This document shows, piece by piece, positions 8,420 through 16,846 of a stretch of DNA of 40,542 bases (position 1 is its first letter; each line of letters starts with the position of its first letter). A program made the position numbers and the translations under genes. Below the pieces are notes generated by a model, which had not been told where the DNA came from, searched no databases, and worked only from the letters and a program-made list of their open reading frames with translations. This stretch comes from Clostridiales bacterium (lineage in GTDB: Bacteria > Bacillota > Clostridia > SK-Y3), in NCBI GenBank assembly GCA_030156665.1, contig JASGMB010000008.1, forward strand, positions 1 through 40,542, in the 5' to 3' direction.

Positions 8420-9475
8420 ATGATAACAAATATTATCAATGCCGGTTTTGGACATTCCGTAAGGTTCATTGCCATGTTAGAAAGTTTAAGAACATTTAGC
8501 CATGCGCCTATTACTTGTCTAACGCCGGGTAGTATGATAAAATTTATCAAAGCAAACACTACTCAATATAATTGTGATGTACATAATTTCTATTATCTTC
8601 AGTCCTTAGTCTCCAAAAGAAAAAAATCAACTAAAAGCTTGATAAAAGCTAGTGATAAAAAACTGTTACAAAAACTTAATACCACTACTATCATGATTAA
8701 TGACTTTTTTGTAAATGCACAAAAAATCCAAAGGCTTTTTTCAAATAATACAATCACCTGCTGCCTTTATCATGGTAATATTGAAATTAAAAAAAATGAT
8801 GATTTAAAAACAGCAGCTTTTAAGAAAATGGTTAGAGATACTGCTTCAAAACATGATATATTTTTTCACATAAATATTCAACAACCTCAATATAAACCTA
8901 ATCTCAAGTGTATTTATATACCTATTCCTATTGTATCAAGGCGAATCTCAATGCATAAACAAACAGTAAATAGTATTCTAGGCCTACAGCCTGAAGAAAA
9001 GTTTATTTTAGTCCATGCAGGTTCTGCAGTTATGGAAAATGTCTATAAAGACTTACATAATTTTTATACTGCAGTTAACACGCTAAAAACTAGCTTTAAA
9101 ATTGTTGTTGCCAGCAGTTTGGGTGAGCTGGTGATATCTAAACCAGGAATGGGAATATTGCAGGATTGTATAGTTACTAATAAACCTCTCCTCTTTCTTC
9201 CTGGTGATTTTGCAGAAAGAAATCTAAAAATCCAACTTCTCGACCAACTTTTACAAGGAAATTTGCCAATGATTAAAAATATTAGTGCTTCTAATTTAGA
9301 AGAAAGTATCAATCAGTGTTTATCCATAAAAAATTTATATCAAGCTGCATATGAACAGGTTCCTGTTAACGGTGCTGATATACTTGCAAGAGCTGCTAAC
9401 ATTTTAAAAGACATAAAAAAAGATAAAATCCAAGATTTTATTCCTATGATAAAAGAAATGAGCCCATTTGTTTAA
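8420..9475 (+). CDS. GT28/MurG-like glycosyltransferase, paralogue with internal deletion
   Basis: This 351-residue protein is a paralogue of the one at 3339-4451 along its whole length: both open MITN, share GFGHSVRFIAM, CLYHGN-type and IPIPIVSRR-type motifs and end in a PFIPMIKEMSPF-like tail. The reading frame opens at 8366, but the AGGTG site is 6 bases before the ATG at 8420, and that ATG aligns with the paralogue start, so I chose 8420. About 27 residues present in the paralogue just before ELVVSKPGMG are missing here: KIVVASS runs almost directly into LGELVISKPGMG (near 9114-9124). The deletion keeps the frame. Whether the enzyme is still active is unclear. It stands alone downstream of the divergent ugd. 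Confidence 0.6.
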   Translation: MITNIINAGFGHSVRFIAMLESLRTFSHAPITCLTPGSMIKFIKANTTQYNCDVHNFYYLQSLVSKRKKSTKSLIKASDKKLLQKLNTTTIMINDFFVNAQKIQRLFSNNTITCCLYHGNIEIKKNDDLKTAAFKKMVRDTASKHDIFFHINIQQPQYKPNLKCIYIPIPIVSRRISMHKQTVNSILGLQPEEKFILVHAGSAVMENVYKDLHNFYTAVNTLKTSFKIVVASSLGELVISKPGMGILQDCIVTNKPLLFLPGDFAERNLKIQLLDQLLQGNLPMIKNISASNLEESINQCLSIKNLYQAAYEQVPVNGADILARAANILKDIKKDKIQDFIPMIKEMSPFV

Positions 9476-9478
9476 CAC

Positions 9479-9567
9479 AGTTTACAGTTCACGGTTAACA
9501 GTTCACATCTATCAAAGTAAAAATATACATCTAGAAACCGTGAACTGTTAACTGTTAACTGTAAACT
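9479..9567. repeat. Long inverted repeat between convergent genes
   Basis: Bases 9479-9506 and 9540-9567 form a 28-bp stem with three mismatches around a 33-base loop, built from reiterated AACTGTTAACTGT-like units. It occupies nearly all of the space between the GT28-like gene and the cysteine desulfurase, whose stop codon lies inside the right arm. It may act as a two-way terminator without T runs, or be a simple mobile repeat. Confidence 0.6.
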
Positions 9568-10702
9568 ACTTTGCTATTTTATTGATGGCCTCTAAAGCTG
9601 TATCTATATCTTCCTTAGTATTAAAGCATCCAATACTTAATCTTATTGTCCCTGATTTAATAGTCCCCATCGTTTGATGAGCTAAATAAGAACAGTGCAG
9701 TCCACCCCTGGCCGCTATGTCATATTTCTCATCTAATTCTGTACATACATCCACACAATCTTTTCCAATTATATTGATAGATATCACGCCGACACGCTGC
9801 TCTAATTCTTTTAGTCCATATACTTTCACTTTTTTAATATCATGCAATCCTTCAAGCATATATTTAGTAAGTTCTCTCTCATGTCTCATAATTTCAGCAA
9901 GGCCATTTTTTAATATGTATGATATTCCTTCATTTAGTCCAACAATTCCTGGTGTATTGAGTGTTCCGCTCTCATACCTATCCGGAATAAATTGAGGTTG
10001 ATATGGGCTTTCAGAAACGCTTCCTGTTCCTCCTTCTTTTAACGTATCTAATATTAAACCTTCTCGAATATATATTCCACCAGTCCCTTGCGGACCCAGC
10101 AGCCCTTTGTGCCCAGGAAAAGCTAGAATATCAATGTTCATCTCTTTTACATCAATTGGCCACACTCCTGCTGTTTGAGCAGCATCTACCATATAGATAA
10201 TATTATCCTTTTTAGCAATATAACCAATTTCTTTAATTGGCATTACAGTTCCAATTACATTAGATGCATGAGTGGTTACAATAAGTTTTGTATTCTTATT
10301 AATAGATTTTAAAATATCTGTTATATATATTCTTCCCTTCGCATCTGCATTAACAACTGACATCTCTATCCCTAAAGATTTCAGCTTCATCAAAGGTCTT
10401 AACACTGAGTTGTGCTCCATACTTGTAATAATTACATGATCGCCTGATTTCAAAATACCTTTGATACCTATATTTAATGCCTCAGTAGTGTTATTAGTAA
10501 ATGAGATACATTCAGGATTAGATATATTAAATAATTTGCAAATATTTTCTCTACATTCATATACTTTTTCACTAGCCATCATTGCCATTTTATGACCGCT
10601 TCTACCGGGATTAGCACAATAATTTTGCATACAATCTAATATTAGATCATATACTTGTGAAGGCTTAGGCCATGTTGTAGCTGCATTATCGAGATATACC
10701 AC
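9566..10702 (-). CDS. Cysteine desulfurase family protein (class V aminotransferase)
   Basis: This PLP enzyme of about 378 residues has the NifS/IscS fold. The N-terminus reads VYLDNAATTWPKP; PLP-phosphate and ring contacts appear as TNNTTEALN and VDAAQTAG. The PLP Lys is in FPGHKGLLGPQGTGG (Lys199), and GGLHCSYLAHQ carries the probable persulfide Cys near residue 337. The HKGLLGPQGTG pattern is typical of the clostridial subfamily often found near DUF3343 proteins and selenium genes, which suggests sulfur or selenium transfer and not general Fe-S assembly. The reading frame can open with a TTG at 10711, but GGA touches that codon and is 9 bases from the GTG at 10702, which also matches the usual M-x-YLDNAAT start. 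It is unrelated to the glycan genes around it. Confidence 0.85.
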   Translation of the reverse strand: MVYLDNAATTWPKPSQVYDLILDCMQNYCANPGRSGHKMAMMASEKVYECRENICKLFNISNPECISFTNNTTEALNIGIKGILKSGDHVIITSMEHNSVLRPLMKLKSLGIEMSVVNADAKGRIYITDILKSINKNTKLIVTTHASNVIGTVMPIKEIGYIAKKDNIIYMVDAAQTAGVWPIDVKEMNIDILAFPGHKGLLGPQGTGGIYIREGLILDTLKEGGTGSVSESPYQPQFIPDRYESGTLNTPGIVGLNEGISYILKNGLAEIMRHERELTKYMLEGLHDIKKVKVYGLKELEQRVGVISINIIGKDCVDVCTELDEKYDIAARGGLHCSYLAHQTMGTIKSGTIRLSIGCFNTKEDIDTALEAINKIAK

Positions 10703-10720
10703 TTCTATCAATCCTTTCCG

Positions 10721-10764
10721 ATAAAGTGAAATTTACTTTAGGTGGTTTTTTACTCCATCTGAAG
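10721..10764. repeat. Dispersed 44-bp repeat, copy 2 (reverse of 338-382)
   Basis: Read on the minus strand this matches 338-382: CTTCAGATGGAGTAAAAA, then a diverged arm, then AAGTAAATTTCACTTTAT. The second arm of the hairpin has changed, so the stem here is imperfect. It lies just upstream of the cysteine desulfurase. Confidence 0.55.
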
Positions 10765-10778
10765 TTTATAGGTAAAAA

Positions 10779-10808
10779 ATATCGGTGATGCTAGCATCAC
10801 CGATTTTT
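10779..10808 (-). terminator. Rho-independent terminator of the cysteine-rich gene
   Basis: CGGTGATGCTAGCATCACCG is a perfect palindrome with A/T runs on both sides, 11 bases after the stop codon at 10819 of the minus-strand gene; on that strand the stem is followed by ATATTTTTT. Confidence 0.75.
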
Positions 10809-10818
10809 TTTAGAAGAG

Positions 10819-11466
10819 CTATTGGCCACAAGGATATATATAATTTGCTTGTTCAGGATAGAAATCATCTGGGAATTCTCTTGTATCAAAATCGTCACAT
10901 GCACTGATATCGGAGAAGTCTTTACATTCTCTTGGTGGAACACAATATGGGAATACCTGATCAAGCTTTAACTGTACTCTTCCAATAACTTTAACGATAA
11001 TAAAGACTCCTATTGCAAGAGTTAATGTACATCCATTATCACATTCACACTCTACTAATTGGTCTAATACTTCTCCTCTTGTCTCAATGATAATGTCAAA
11101 TTTAAACTCTGGTCTGGTATCTGGATGATACATTACTATATCAATAGGTATTTCTGGAAGTGTACCAGGAATTTCAAAGCACGTTCCATTACAAGTAACT
11201 TTCACTATGTAGTTTTTCACTACAGTCATCTTTACTCTTTTACATCCTTCTGGTAGTATAGAGCTATCTAATACCTTTAGTGAACCTGGTTTAATAACTC
11301 CATTTTCAAAAAATACTTCGATATCGCAAAAATTAGGATCAATTCCTTCTGGTAACTCTACTTGTATATCATCGAAGCATTTTTTCTTTAAACAGCTGTC
11401 AAAAACCTTATCAACTAGTATACATTCAAAATCTCTTTCGTATATTCCGTTATAGCCATTTGCCAT
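10819..11466 (-). CDS. Cysteine-rich protein of unknown function, probably spore-associated
   Basis: I do not recognise a named family with confidence. The 215-residue protein has about 16 cysteines, including VDKVFDSCLKKKC near residue 20, VECECDNGC near 140, YCVPPREC near 180 and a YIYPCGQ tail. It is acidic, has no signal peptide and no clear membrane segment; a hydrophobic beta stretch LTLAIGVFIIVKVIG lies near 150. Similar Cys-rich proteins opening with a DKVxDSC motif occur in clostridial spore coats or exosporia, but that is from memory and unverified. The start ATG lies behind GGGAGG. A SigmaK-like promoter precedes it and a clear terminator follows, so it is a single-gene unit. Disulfide cross-linking in the coat is an inference. 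Confidence 0.6.
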   Translation of the reverse strand: MANGYNGIYERDFECILVDKVFDSCLKKKCFDDIQVELPEGIDPNFCDIEVFFENGVIKPGSLKVLDSSILPEGCKRVKMTVVKNYIVKVTCNGTCFEIPGTLPEIPIDIVMYHPDTRPEFKFDIIIETRGEVLDQLVECECDNGCTLTLAIGVFIIVKVIGRVQLKLDQVFPYCVPPRECKDFSDISACDDFDTREFPDDFYPEQANYIYPCGQ

Positions 11467-11521
11467 ACTATAGACCTCCCTTATTAATTATTAATTGATT
11501 ATTACTTGATAATCCCATAAT

Positions 11522-11549
11522 TAGTATATACGTCTTACTGATCAAGTGT
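11522..11549 (-). promoter_or_regulatory. SigmaK-like promoter of the cysteine-rich gene
   Basis: On the minus strand: AC, 17 bases, TATATACTA, one mismatch (T for C) to CATANNNTA. It ends 55 bases before the ATG at 11466. Confidence 0.45.
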
Positions 11550-11694
11550 TACATATTATTTGAAAATTTTTAGAAAATGGTATTTAAATATTTGCATCCC
11601 TGTGTATATTTGTATTCTACCTTTCTATATCAATATATGTCAGGAAAAAAAAACTGTTACTAACATCTGCAATTTATTTTTATTTAGGAAAGTC

Positions 11695-11722
11695 CATCAA
11701 AAACGAACATATACATATAGTA
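11695..11722 (+). promoter_or_regulatory. Possible SigmaK-like -10 of the propeller-like gene
   Basis: CATATAGTA at 11714-11722 is a full -10 match, 27 bases before the ATG at 11750. At 17 bases upstream the sequence is CA and not AC, so only the -10 is convincing. The rest of 11550-11694 shows no credible gene. Confidence 0.35.
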
Positions 11723-11749
11723 AAAGTTTAAATATATTGAGGTGGTGAC

Positions 11750-13183
11750 ATGATGCAGCAAAAAATTTTTCTTATCAAAAAGAGTAGTGGGATTATCTAT
11801 AACTTTTATCTGTCCAAAATTGGAGGCATATGCTATAAGGTGTATTCTCTACATAACAATGAAAAAGTAGATCCTTTCGAAATCAGTATAACCGAAGAAA
11901 AAATTCTTGAATTTTATGTAAATATAGATGAAGAGGACATAATTCATATTTTAGCCCTTACAGAAAGTGGAGATCTTAAATATTTTGTTAATAAAGATAA
12001 TGTGTGGAATAGTAAAGTATTTTCACGTTTTGATTTGCGCTCTAACATTGTAAAATCTCTATTCATTTATGTCTACAACAAAAAATTGTATATTATGTAT
12101 GCAGCTAGCAATCTTATGAATGTTAACTTGTGGACTATCTATTTTAAATCTTGGGACGGCTCAAAATGGAACAACACCAATATAGGTATGGCAATATGCA
12201 GCAAAGAATTTACTCCATACTGTCTAACAATTGATAATCAAAAAAATTTACACGTATTTTATAAAAATTCTAGTAATAAGGGTACCCAAATATTCTATAG
12301 AAAATTCCATATGCAGTTTTCCTTATGGAGCACTCCTGAAAAATCTGTAAATTCTGTTGAAATAATTGGCTTCTATTATGCTTTTTGCGATACCCGTAAT
12401 AACATTCATCTAGTATGGTCAACATCTACTGGCACTAATTTTAAAATACTGTATAAAAAACTTAATGCAAAAGTATTGAATAACAAGCAATTGGATAGAA
12501 TTGTTACTTTAAATCTGTCTAATTCTGCATATTTACAACCCGTAATATTTGAAATAGATGAAAAAGTATGGGTTATGTGGAAAAATCAAAACGAGTTTTC
12601 AGGATGTGAAATAGAATCATCAGGACTATCTTGCAGTAGTGTTGCTCCTATTCAACACCCCAAAAACTCATCTCCCGTACTTGTTGAATTTTCTAACAAT
12701 TATGAATTAGAAAGACAAAGCTTTCGTGGCCATTTGTTATATGGTACTATAGACGATTTTATCGATCTAGTACTTCCTCAAAATTACTCTTGTGACTTTT
12801 ATGAAAATATTCCAGATGAGTTACCACAGCCAGTACCTGAAGAATTTACATCCGCTGATTCGTATTCTCAGAAATCAATTATACCTAAAACTGAACAACA
12901 ATCTGCAGAAATCTCTACAGAAAATAATCACTTAACTGTTAAAACATCTACAAATCTTTCTGAAATAAAATCAGATAACCAAGAAGTAGTAAAATTACTA
13001 AAAGAAGTCAAAACACAACTGAATAAACAAAACATGATAGATGTACTGCATGAAATCAAATCTCAAAACAATTTGCTAATTGAAATTATATCAAAATACC
13101 TAAAAGAGAATGAAATGACCAAAAATTTTAATAATCAAAAAGATGAAGGAATGCTGCAAAAAGTATTTAACTTCTTTAAGTAA
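11750..13183 (+). CDS. Beta-propeller-like protein with C-terminal coiled coil, unknown function
   Basis: I do not recognise a named family. The 477-residue protein has no signal peptide. Residues about 55-300 contain repeated strand patterns such as IIHILALTESGDLKYF, KLYIMYAAS, NLHVFYKNSSNKGTQIFYR and NIHLVWSTSTGTNFKILYK. Their spacing of 45-55 residues with a WS or W-containing strand resembles blades of a sialidase-like beta-propeller. A low-complexity Ser/Thr/Glu/Pro linker follows at about 350-410. Then comes a heptad-like helix, VVKLLKEVKTQLNKQ to IISKYLKEN, near 412-455. Such a layout would suit a multimeric binding or structural protein. Start is at paired ATG codons behind GAGGTGGTGAC. 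It is a single-gene unit next to the cysteine-rich gene; a coat or exosporium role is inferred from place only. Confidence 0.55.
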   Translation: MMQQKIFLIKKSSGIIYNFYLSKIGGICYKVYSLHNNEKVDPFEISITEEKILEFYVNIDEEDIIHILALTESGDLKYFVNKDNVWNSKVFSRFDLRSNIVKSLFIYVYNKKLYIMYAASNLMNVNLWTIYFKSWDGSKWNNTNIGMAICSKEFTPYCLTIDNQKNLHVFYKNSSNKGTQIFYRKFHMQFSLWSTPEKSVNSVEIIGFYYAFCDTRNNIHLVWSTSTGTNFKILYKKLNAKVLNNKQLDRIVTLNLSNSAYLQPVIFEIDEKVWVMWKNQNEFSGCEIESSGLSCSSVAPIQHPKNSSPVLVEFSNNYELERQSFRGHLLYGTIDDFIDLVLPQNYSCDFYENIPDELPQPVPEEFTSADSYSQKSIIPKTEQQSAEISTENNHLTVKTSTNLSEIKSDNQEVVKLLKEVKTQLNKQNMIDVLHEIKSQNNLLIEIISKYLKENEMTKNFNNQKDEGMLQKVFNFFK

Positions 13184-13192
13184 TTTTAAACC

Positions 13193-13237
13193 AATAGCCA
13201 AGTACATGTAGTTTAGTAACTCAAGTGCTTGGCTATT
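13193..13237 (+). terminator. Hairpin between convergent genes
   Basis: AATAGCCAAG at 13193-13202 pairs with CTTGGCTATT at 13228-13237; a few more bases beside the loop can pair. The following sequence ATATTA is T-poor, so the terminator is weak, possibly two-way between the genes ending at 13183 and 13287. Confidence 0.5.
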
Positions 13238-13286
13238 ATATTAGTATGTGTTCTATCAAACTGTATATTCTGAAAATTTATAAACT

Positions 13287-13931
13287 TTAGTCATTTGTAG
13301 CCATTTTACCAAGAGGACTATTTTCTTTAACAATATCCTGTATTTCATAAACAGAAATCGGAAAGAATGGAAATCCAAAGGCATACGGCGTAATATCATA
13401 AAGCTGAAAATATATTACAAGACACTTATCTGCAATATAGTAATATTGTTCTGGTGCAATCCCTTTAAATTCTCCTAAAAGAGGTATATCTCTTGCTTGA
13501 ATTTGTTTTTCAATAATATCAGATAGTACTTTTACATAATTGCTTTCTGGTTTAAACATTTCACTTAATTTATAAATCTTTCCGCTTTGAATATCAAAAG
13601 TTAAAGACTTTAAAATTGTTAAACCATGAGCAGCAGGATAAGCGAAAGTATAATTTCCGATTGTTAAACTAAATATTCCTCTTTCATTTGTTTTAATTTC
13701 ATACCAACCATCCATTGATACTACCGGATTCTTATATCCTTGCTCAACTATTAGCTTGTTCATTTGTTTTTTTATTAACATATTTATTGTATGTAATATC
13801 ACATTATTGATTGTTTGCTGAACTGTTGAATTTGCTAATCTTATAATAACTGGATAGTCAATATTGATATATTGGTTAGGCGTAACCATTTTTCTAGTTA
13901 TAACTTGAACAGGGTTTTGTATATAGTTCAT
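13287..13931 (-). CDS. DUF4163/DUF3298 domain protein, cytoplasmic form
   Basis: This 214-residue protein has the two-part layout of DUF4163 followed by DUF3298 (the RsiV-like extracellular domain). N-terminal strands contain NIDYPVIIRLANSTVQQTINN near residue 23. Then comes GIFSLTIGNYTFAYPAAHG near 85, where the family has its conserved aromatic and AHG motif. TFDIQSGKIYKLSEMFKP follows near 115, and a C-terminal PYAFGFPFFPISVYEI near 185. Unlike most members it has no signal peptide or membrane anchor. In other Firmicutes the domain occurs in secreted or membrane proteins, including anti-sigma factors; no enzymatic role is known. It sits alone between the propeller-like gene and the CgeB-like gene. 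A spore coat location would explain the missing signal, but this is inference. Confidence 0.7.
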   Translation of the reverse strand: MNYIQNPVQVITRKMVTPNQYINIDYPVIIRLANSTVQQTINNVILHTINMLIKKQMNKLIVEQGYKNPVVSMDGWYEIKTNERGIFSLTIGNYTFAYPAAHGLTILKSLTFDIQSGKIYKLSEMFKPESNYVKVLSDIIEKQIQARDIPLLGEFKGIAPEQYYYIADKCLVIYFQLYDITPYAFGFPFFPISVYEIQDIVKENSPLGKMATND

Positions 13932-14023
13932 TTTACACCATCCTTATTTAAAAATATAATGAATGAAATTCCAAATTTTCTTTATTTGTTATTTTTTTCA
14001 TTAATATATAATATTCAGATTAG

Positions 14024-15004
14024 TTAGCTGCTGTTAACGATATCCAATAAATATTTTATTCTCTTTATATATGTATGATTTTTGACAGTTTGTTCATACC
14101 CACTATATCTTATTTCATCTCTCTTTTTTTTGTTTTTTAGATAAAATAATATCTTATCGCCAAGTTCTTTATAATCATTAATATCAAATGCAACAATTTG
14201 TTTATCAGGCTCAAAAAAATTGGAAAGCTCCTCTCTACTGTTATCAACTATCTGAAAACCACCACACGCGCTGATATCAAAAGTTCTGGGATTCAGGCTG
14301 GACGCTTTTATGTTTCTGCTATTATGGTTATACGGAATTGCTTGATCTTCCCATTCTCTATGTATGTTAATATTAATTTTTGCACCATTATAGTATTTAG
14401 CTACTTCATAAGGATTAGCTACATAACTTGATACAAACCTTTTAAGTCTCGGCGAAAGCACCTCCCCCCAACCATCCCATTTCCCAATAATTTTTACATT
14501 AAATCTTGTTAGTACTTTCTCTATGCTATTTAAAATTTTAATTCTACGTGGAAATCCTTGACCGATAATACAGATATCGCTCTTATATTTTAGCTTTACT
14601 TTTTGCGGTCTATATATTTTAGAATCGGTGCAGGCGGGAATGTAAAACACTTTATCTTTCTCATAATATGGTATAGTTGACAAATCATTAGTAAAAACAT
14701 AATCGTAAGCTTTTCTTGTATTTTGATAATATATGTCAAATTGATAAGGATCTTCGGTAGTCCATAATATAGTTTTAAAACCTTTTCTGGCAGCATCCAG
14801 TACTTTTTCAGCTGATACAAATATTCCATAAAATACAAGTATAATATCTGGCAAAAAAGTATCTTCAATATTTCCTGTCATGAATTGTTTAGGCGAAATC
14901 TCCAATACTCTATACTTGAAATCTTTAGTTAAAGTATTAATTATACTTGATTGTATTCCGATAAATGCTCGAGGACGTCCTGAATTTACAAATAGAATCT
15001 TCAT
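14024..15004 (-). CDS. CgeB-like glycosyltransferase (second)
   Basis: This 326-residue GT-B protein opens with MKILFVNSGRPRAF and ends with the CgeB-type donor-domain pattern: NPRTFDISACGGFQIVDN near residue 240, then a DKQIVAFDINDYKEL segment and a RDEIRYSGYEQTVKNHTYIKR tail split across the last 40 residues. The longer frame opens at 15031 inside the upstream gene; the ATG at 15004 lies four bases past that gene's stop codon, behind GGTGA, and matches the usual start of the family. It is the last gene of the minus-strand run rmlD, GT2, CgeB. It shares only family-level similarity with the CgeB-like protein at 5715, so the two are not recent duplicates. Confidence 0.75.
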   Translation of the reverse strand: MKILFVNSGRPRAFIGIQSSIINTLTKDFKYRVLEISPKQFMTGNIEDTFLPDIILVFYGIFVSAEKVLDAARKGFKTILWTTEDPYQFDIYYQNTRKAYDYVFTNDLSTIPYYEKDKVFYIPACTDSKIYRPQKVKLKYKSDICIIGQGFPRRIKILNSIEKVLTRFNVKIIGKWDGWGEVLSPRLKRFVSSYVANPYEVAKYYNGAKININIHREWEDQAIPYNHNSRNIKASSLNPRTFDISACGGFQIVDNSREELSNFFEPDKQIVAFDINDYKELGDKILFYLKNKKKRDEIRYSGYEQTVKNHTYIKRIKYLLDIVNSS

Positions 15005-15008
15005 ATAT

Positions 15009-15824
15009 TCACCAGCAATATAGTTTACCAAACTTCTTCTGAAATTTTTTCTTATTTTCCTTTACTATTTCTCTCCAATCAATATTTAACCTATCAAAGG
15101 TTGCCCTATGATAGTGATATACATAGGTATCAAGTGCCAATGCAATCATATACCCTTTTAAACTTGCTCTCTGACAGTAATCAACATCATCTATAAGTCC
15201 TATGCCATAGTCTTCATCTAATAAACCAATATCATTCACTACATTCTTTTTGATGACAGTACAAAAAAAGGCAACCATTCCTACAGTTTTATATTTTCCA
15301 CGATACGTGTCTTCAACTATTTTGGCATACTCGTCTACTGTTTTTCCTTCGTAGGTAGGTAAATCCTTCAACCATGATACCTTTCCTCTAAGATTATTAA
15401 TAGGCTGCCATCCTATATTAGAAGGAGATGCTAGACAGCTAACAATACCAATTCTTTTATTGTTATTTATTATATCTATCATTTTTGTTAGCCAGTTATT
15501 GGTTACTTTAACATCATTATTTAAAAGAACAATAAATTGTCCTCGCGCCAGTTTGATACCCTGATTAGTAGCTTTGATAAAACCTTTGTTCTCTTTATTA
15601 AGTACAATAGTATAATCAATGTTATTTTTGTTTAAAAAGTCCATTGTAGTTTGTATCACTGGTTCCTCGGAATGATTATCAATTAAAATAATTTCATAGC
15701 TTAAATGAGTATACTTTACTATGCTCTCCAGACAATTCATTGTATGAGTAAGATTATTCCAAACACAAATAATAATACTGGCTTCAATTTCTGATTTTTC
15801 CTTCTTATTCAAAACATCTTTCAT
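15009..15824 (-). CDS. Glycosyltransferase, family 2 (GT-A fold)
   Basis: This 271-residue protein is an inverting GT2 enzyme resembling rhamnosyltransferase-type proteins. It has SIIICVWNN near residue 16, EIILIDNHS near 44, the NKGFIKATNQGI nucleotide-sugar segment near 79, the metal-binding NND at 102-104 in LLNNDVKV and a DEDYGIGLIDDVDYCQRA acceptor segment near 205. No membrane segments are seen. The reading frame extends to a TTG at 15836, but GGGGGT is placed 5 bases before the ATG at 15824, so I chose that. It lies between rmlD and the CgeB-like gene, so rhamnose is a plausible donor, although this is inferred from position. Confidence 0.85.
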   Translation of the reverse strand: MKDVLNKKEKSEIEASIIICVWNNLTHTMNCLESIVKYTHLSYEIILIDNHSEEPVIQTTMDFLNKNNIDYTIVLNKENKGFIKATNQGIKLARGQFIVLLNNDVKVTNNWLTKMIDIINNNKRIGIVSCLASPSNIGWQPINNLRGKVSWLKDLPTYEGKTVDEYAKIVEDTYRGKYKTVGMVAFFCTVIKKNVVNDIGLLDEDYGIGLIDDVDYCQRASLKGYMIALALDTYVYHYHRATFDRLNIDWREIVKENKKKFQKKFGKLYCW

Positions 15825-15897
15825 TTTTACCCCCAAATCATTTGTCGAAATTTTTATAAATAGTATCTATATTAAGCATCATAGCGCAATATCTTTA

Positions 15898-16740
15898 TTA
15901 ATTTAAGTTCTTTTCTATATATTCATGTAATGCCTCTTTCCAGTTTCTAAACTGATAAATTCCTTTTGTATTTATCAGAGATGAGTTATTGGGCCGCTTA
16001 GCTGCGCTGTTTAATTCATCTGATGTAATGGGAATTAATAAAGCATTTCTGTTTCCACTGCATTTTAATATTTCATTAGCAAACTGATACCATGAGCAAT
16101 AACCACTGTTTGAAGCATGATATATCCCATAAGCTTCTGTGTCTATTAGTTTAAATACTGCTTGAGCTAAATCCATAACATAGGTAGGACAACCGATTTG
16201 GTCGTTTACTACCCTTATTTCTGAATTCTTTTTTGCTAACTGTAAAATTGTATTTACAAAATGTTTCCCATGACCTCCATATAACCATGAAGTTCTAACA
16301 ATAAAATATTTATCTAGAGTAGCTTTTACTATTTGCTCCCCTAAAAGTTTAGTATATCCGTAAACATTGATAGGGGAAGGAATATCTTGCTCAGTATACG
16401 GCGCTCCTTTCTTTCCATCAAAAACATAATCAGTACTGATATATATCATTGTCGCTTCTACTTTTTTACAAGCGAATGCTATATTCTTCGTTCCAGCATA
16501 ATTTACATCATATGCAGTTTGAATATTATGTTCACATTCATCAACTTTTGTGTATGCAGCACAATGTATTACTACATTGGGCTGCATTTTTTCAATAATA
16601 TTTAGCACCTGATCATTACACAAAATATTTAATTGTTTTTTATTTAATGCAATAACTTTAAACAGATTTTCGGTATTTAATAATGCTTTAGCTAATTGTC
16701 CATCCCCTCCAGTAATAAGAACTTTTTTTCTCATTTTCAT
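15898..16740 (-). CDS. rmlD: dTDP-4-dehydrorhamnose reductase
   Basis: RmlD makes the last step to dTDP-L-rhamnose: NAD(P)H reduction of dTDP-4-keto-L-rhamnose. The 280-residue length is typical. It has VLITGGDGQLAKAL at the N-terminus, VIHCAAYTKVDECE near residue 57, YISTDYVFDGKKGAPY near 97, the catalytic Tyr and Lys in VYGYTKLLGEQ near 127-131 and IVRTSWLYGGHGKHF near 145. Two starts are possible, ATG at 16740 and ATG at 16734; GGGGG touches the first and is 6 bases from the second, which gives MRKKVLITGG. It is separated from rmlA, rmlC and rmlB by the giant transferase gene. Confidence 0.93.
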   Translation of the reverse strand: MKMRKKVLITGGDGQLAKALLNTENLFKVIALNKKQLNILCNDQVLNIIEKMQPNVVIHCAAYTKVDECEHNIQTAYDVNYAGTKNIAFACKKVEATMIYISTDYVFDGKKGAPYTEQDIPSPINVYGYTKLLGEQIVKATLDKYFIVRTSWLYGGHGKHFVNTILQLAKKNSEIRVVNDQIGCPTYVMDLAQAVFKLIDTEAYGIYHASNSGYCSWYQFANEILKCSGNRNALLIPITSDELNSAAKRPNNSSLINTKGIYQFRNWKEALHEYIEKNLN

Positions 16741-16846
16741 CCCCCACTGCCATCTGCTATATAATTATTAGTACCAAATATATTTAATACAATAATATTC
16801 ATATTATTCTTAAATGTTTTAATATATAGAAAATTTCTTATTTTAT

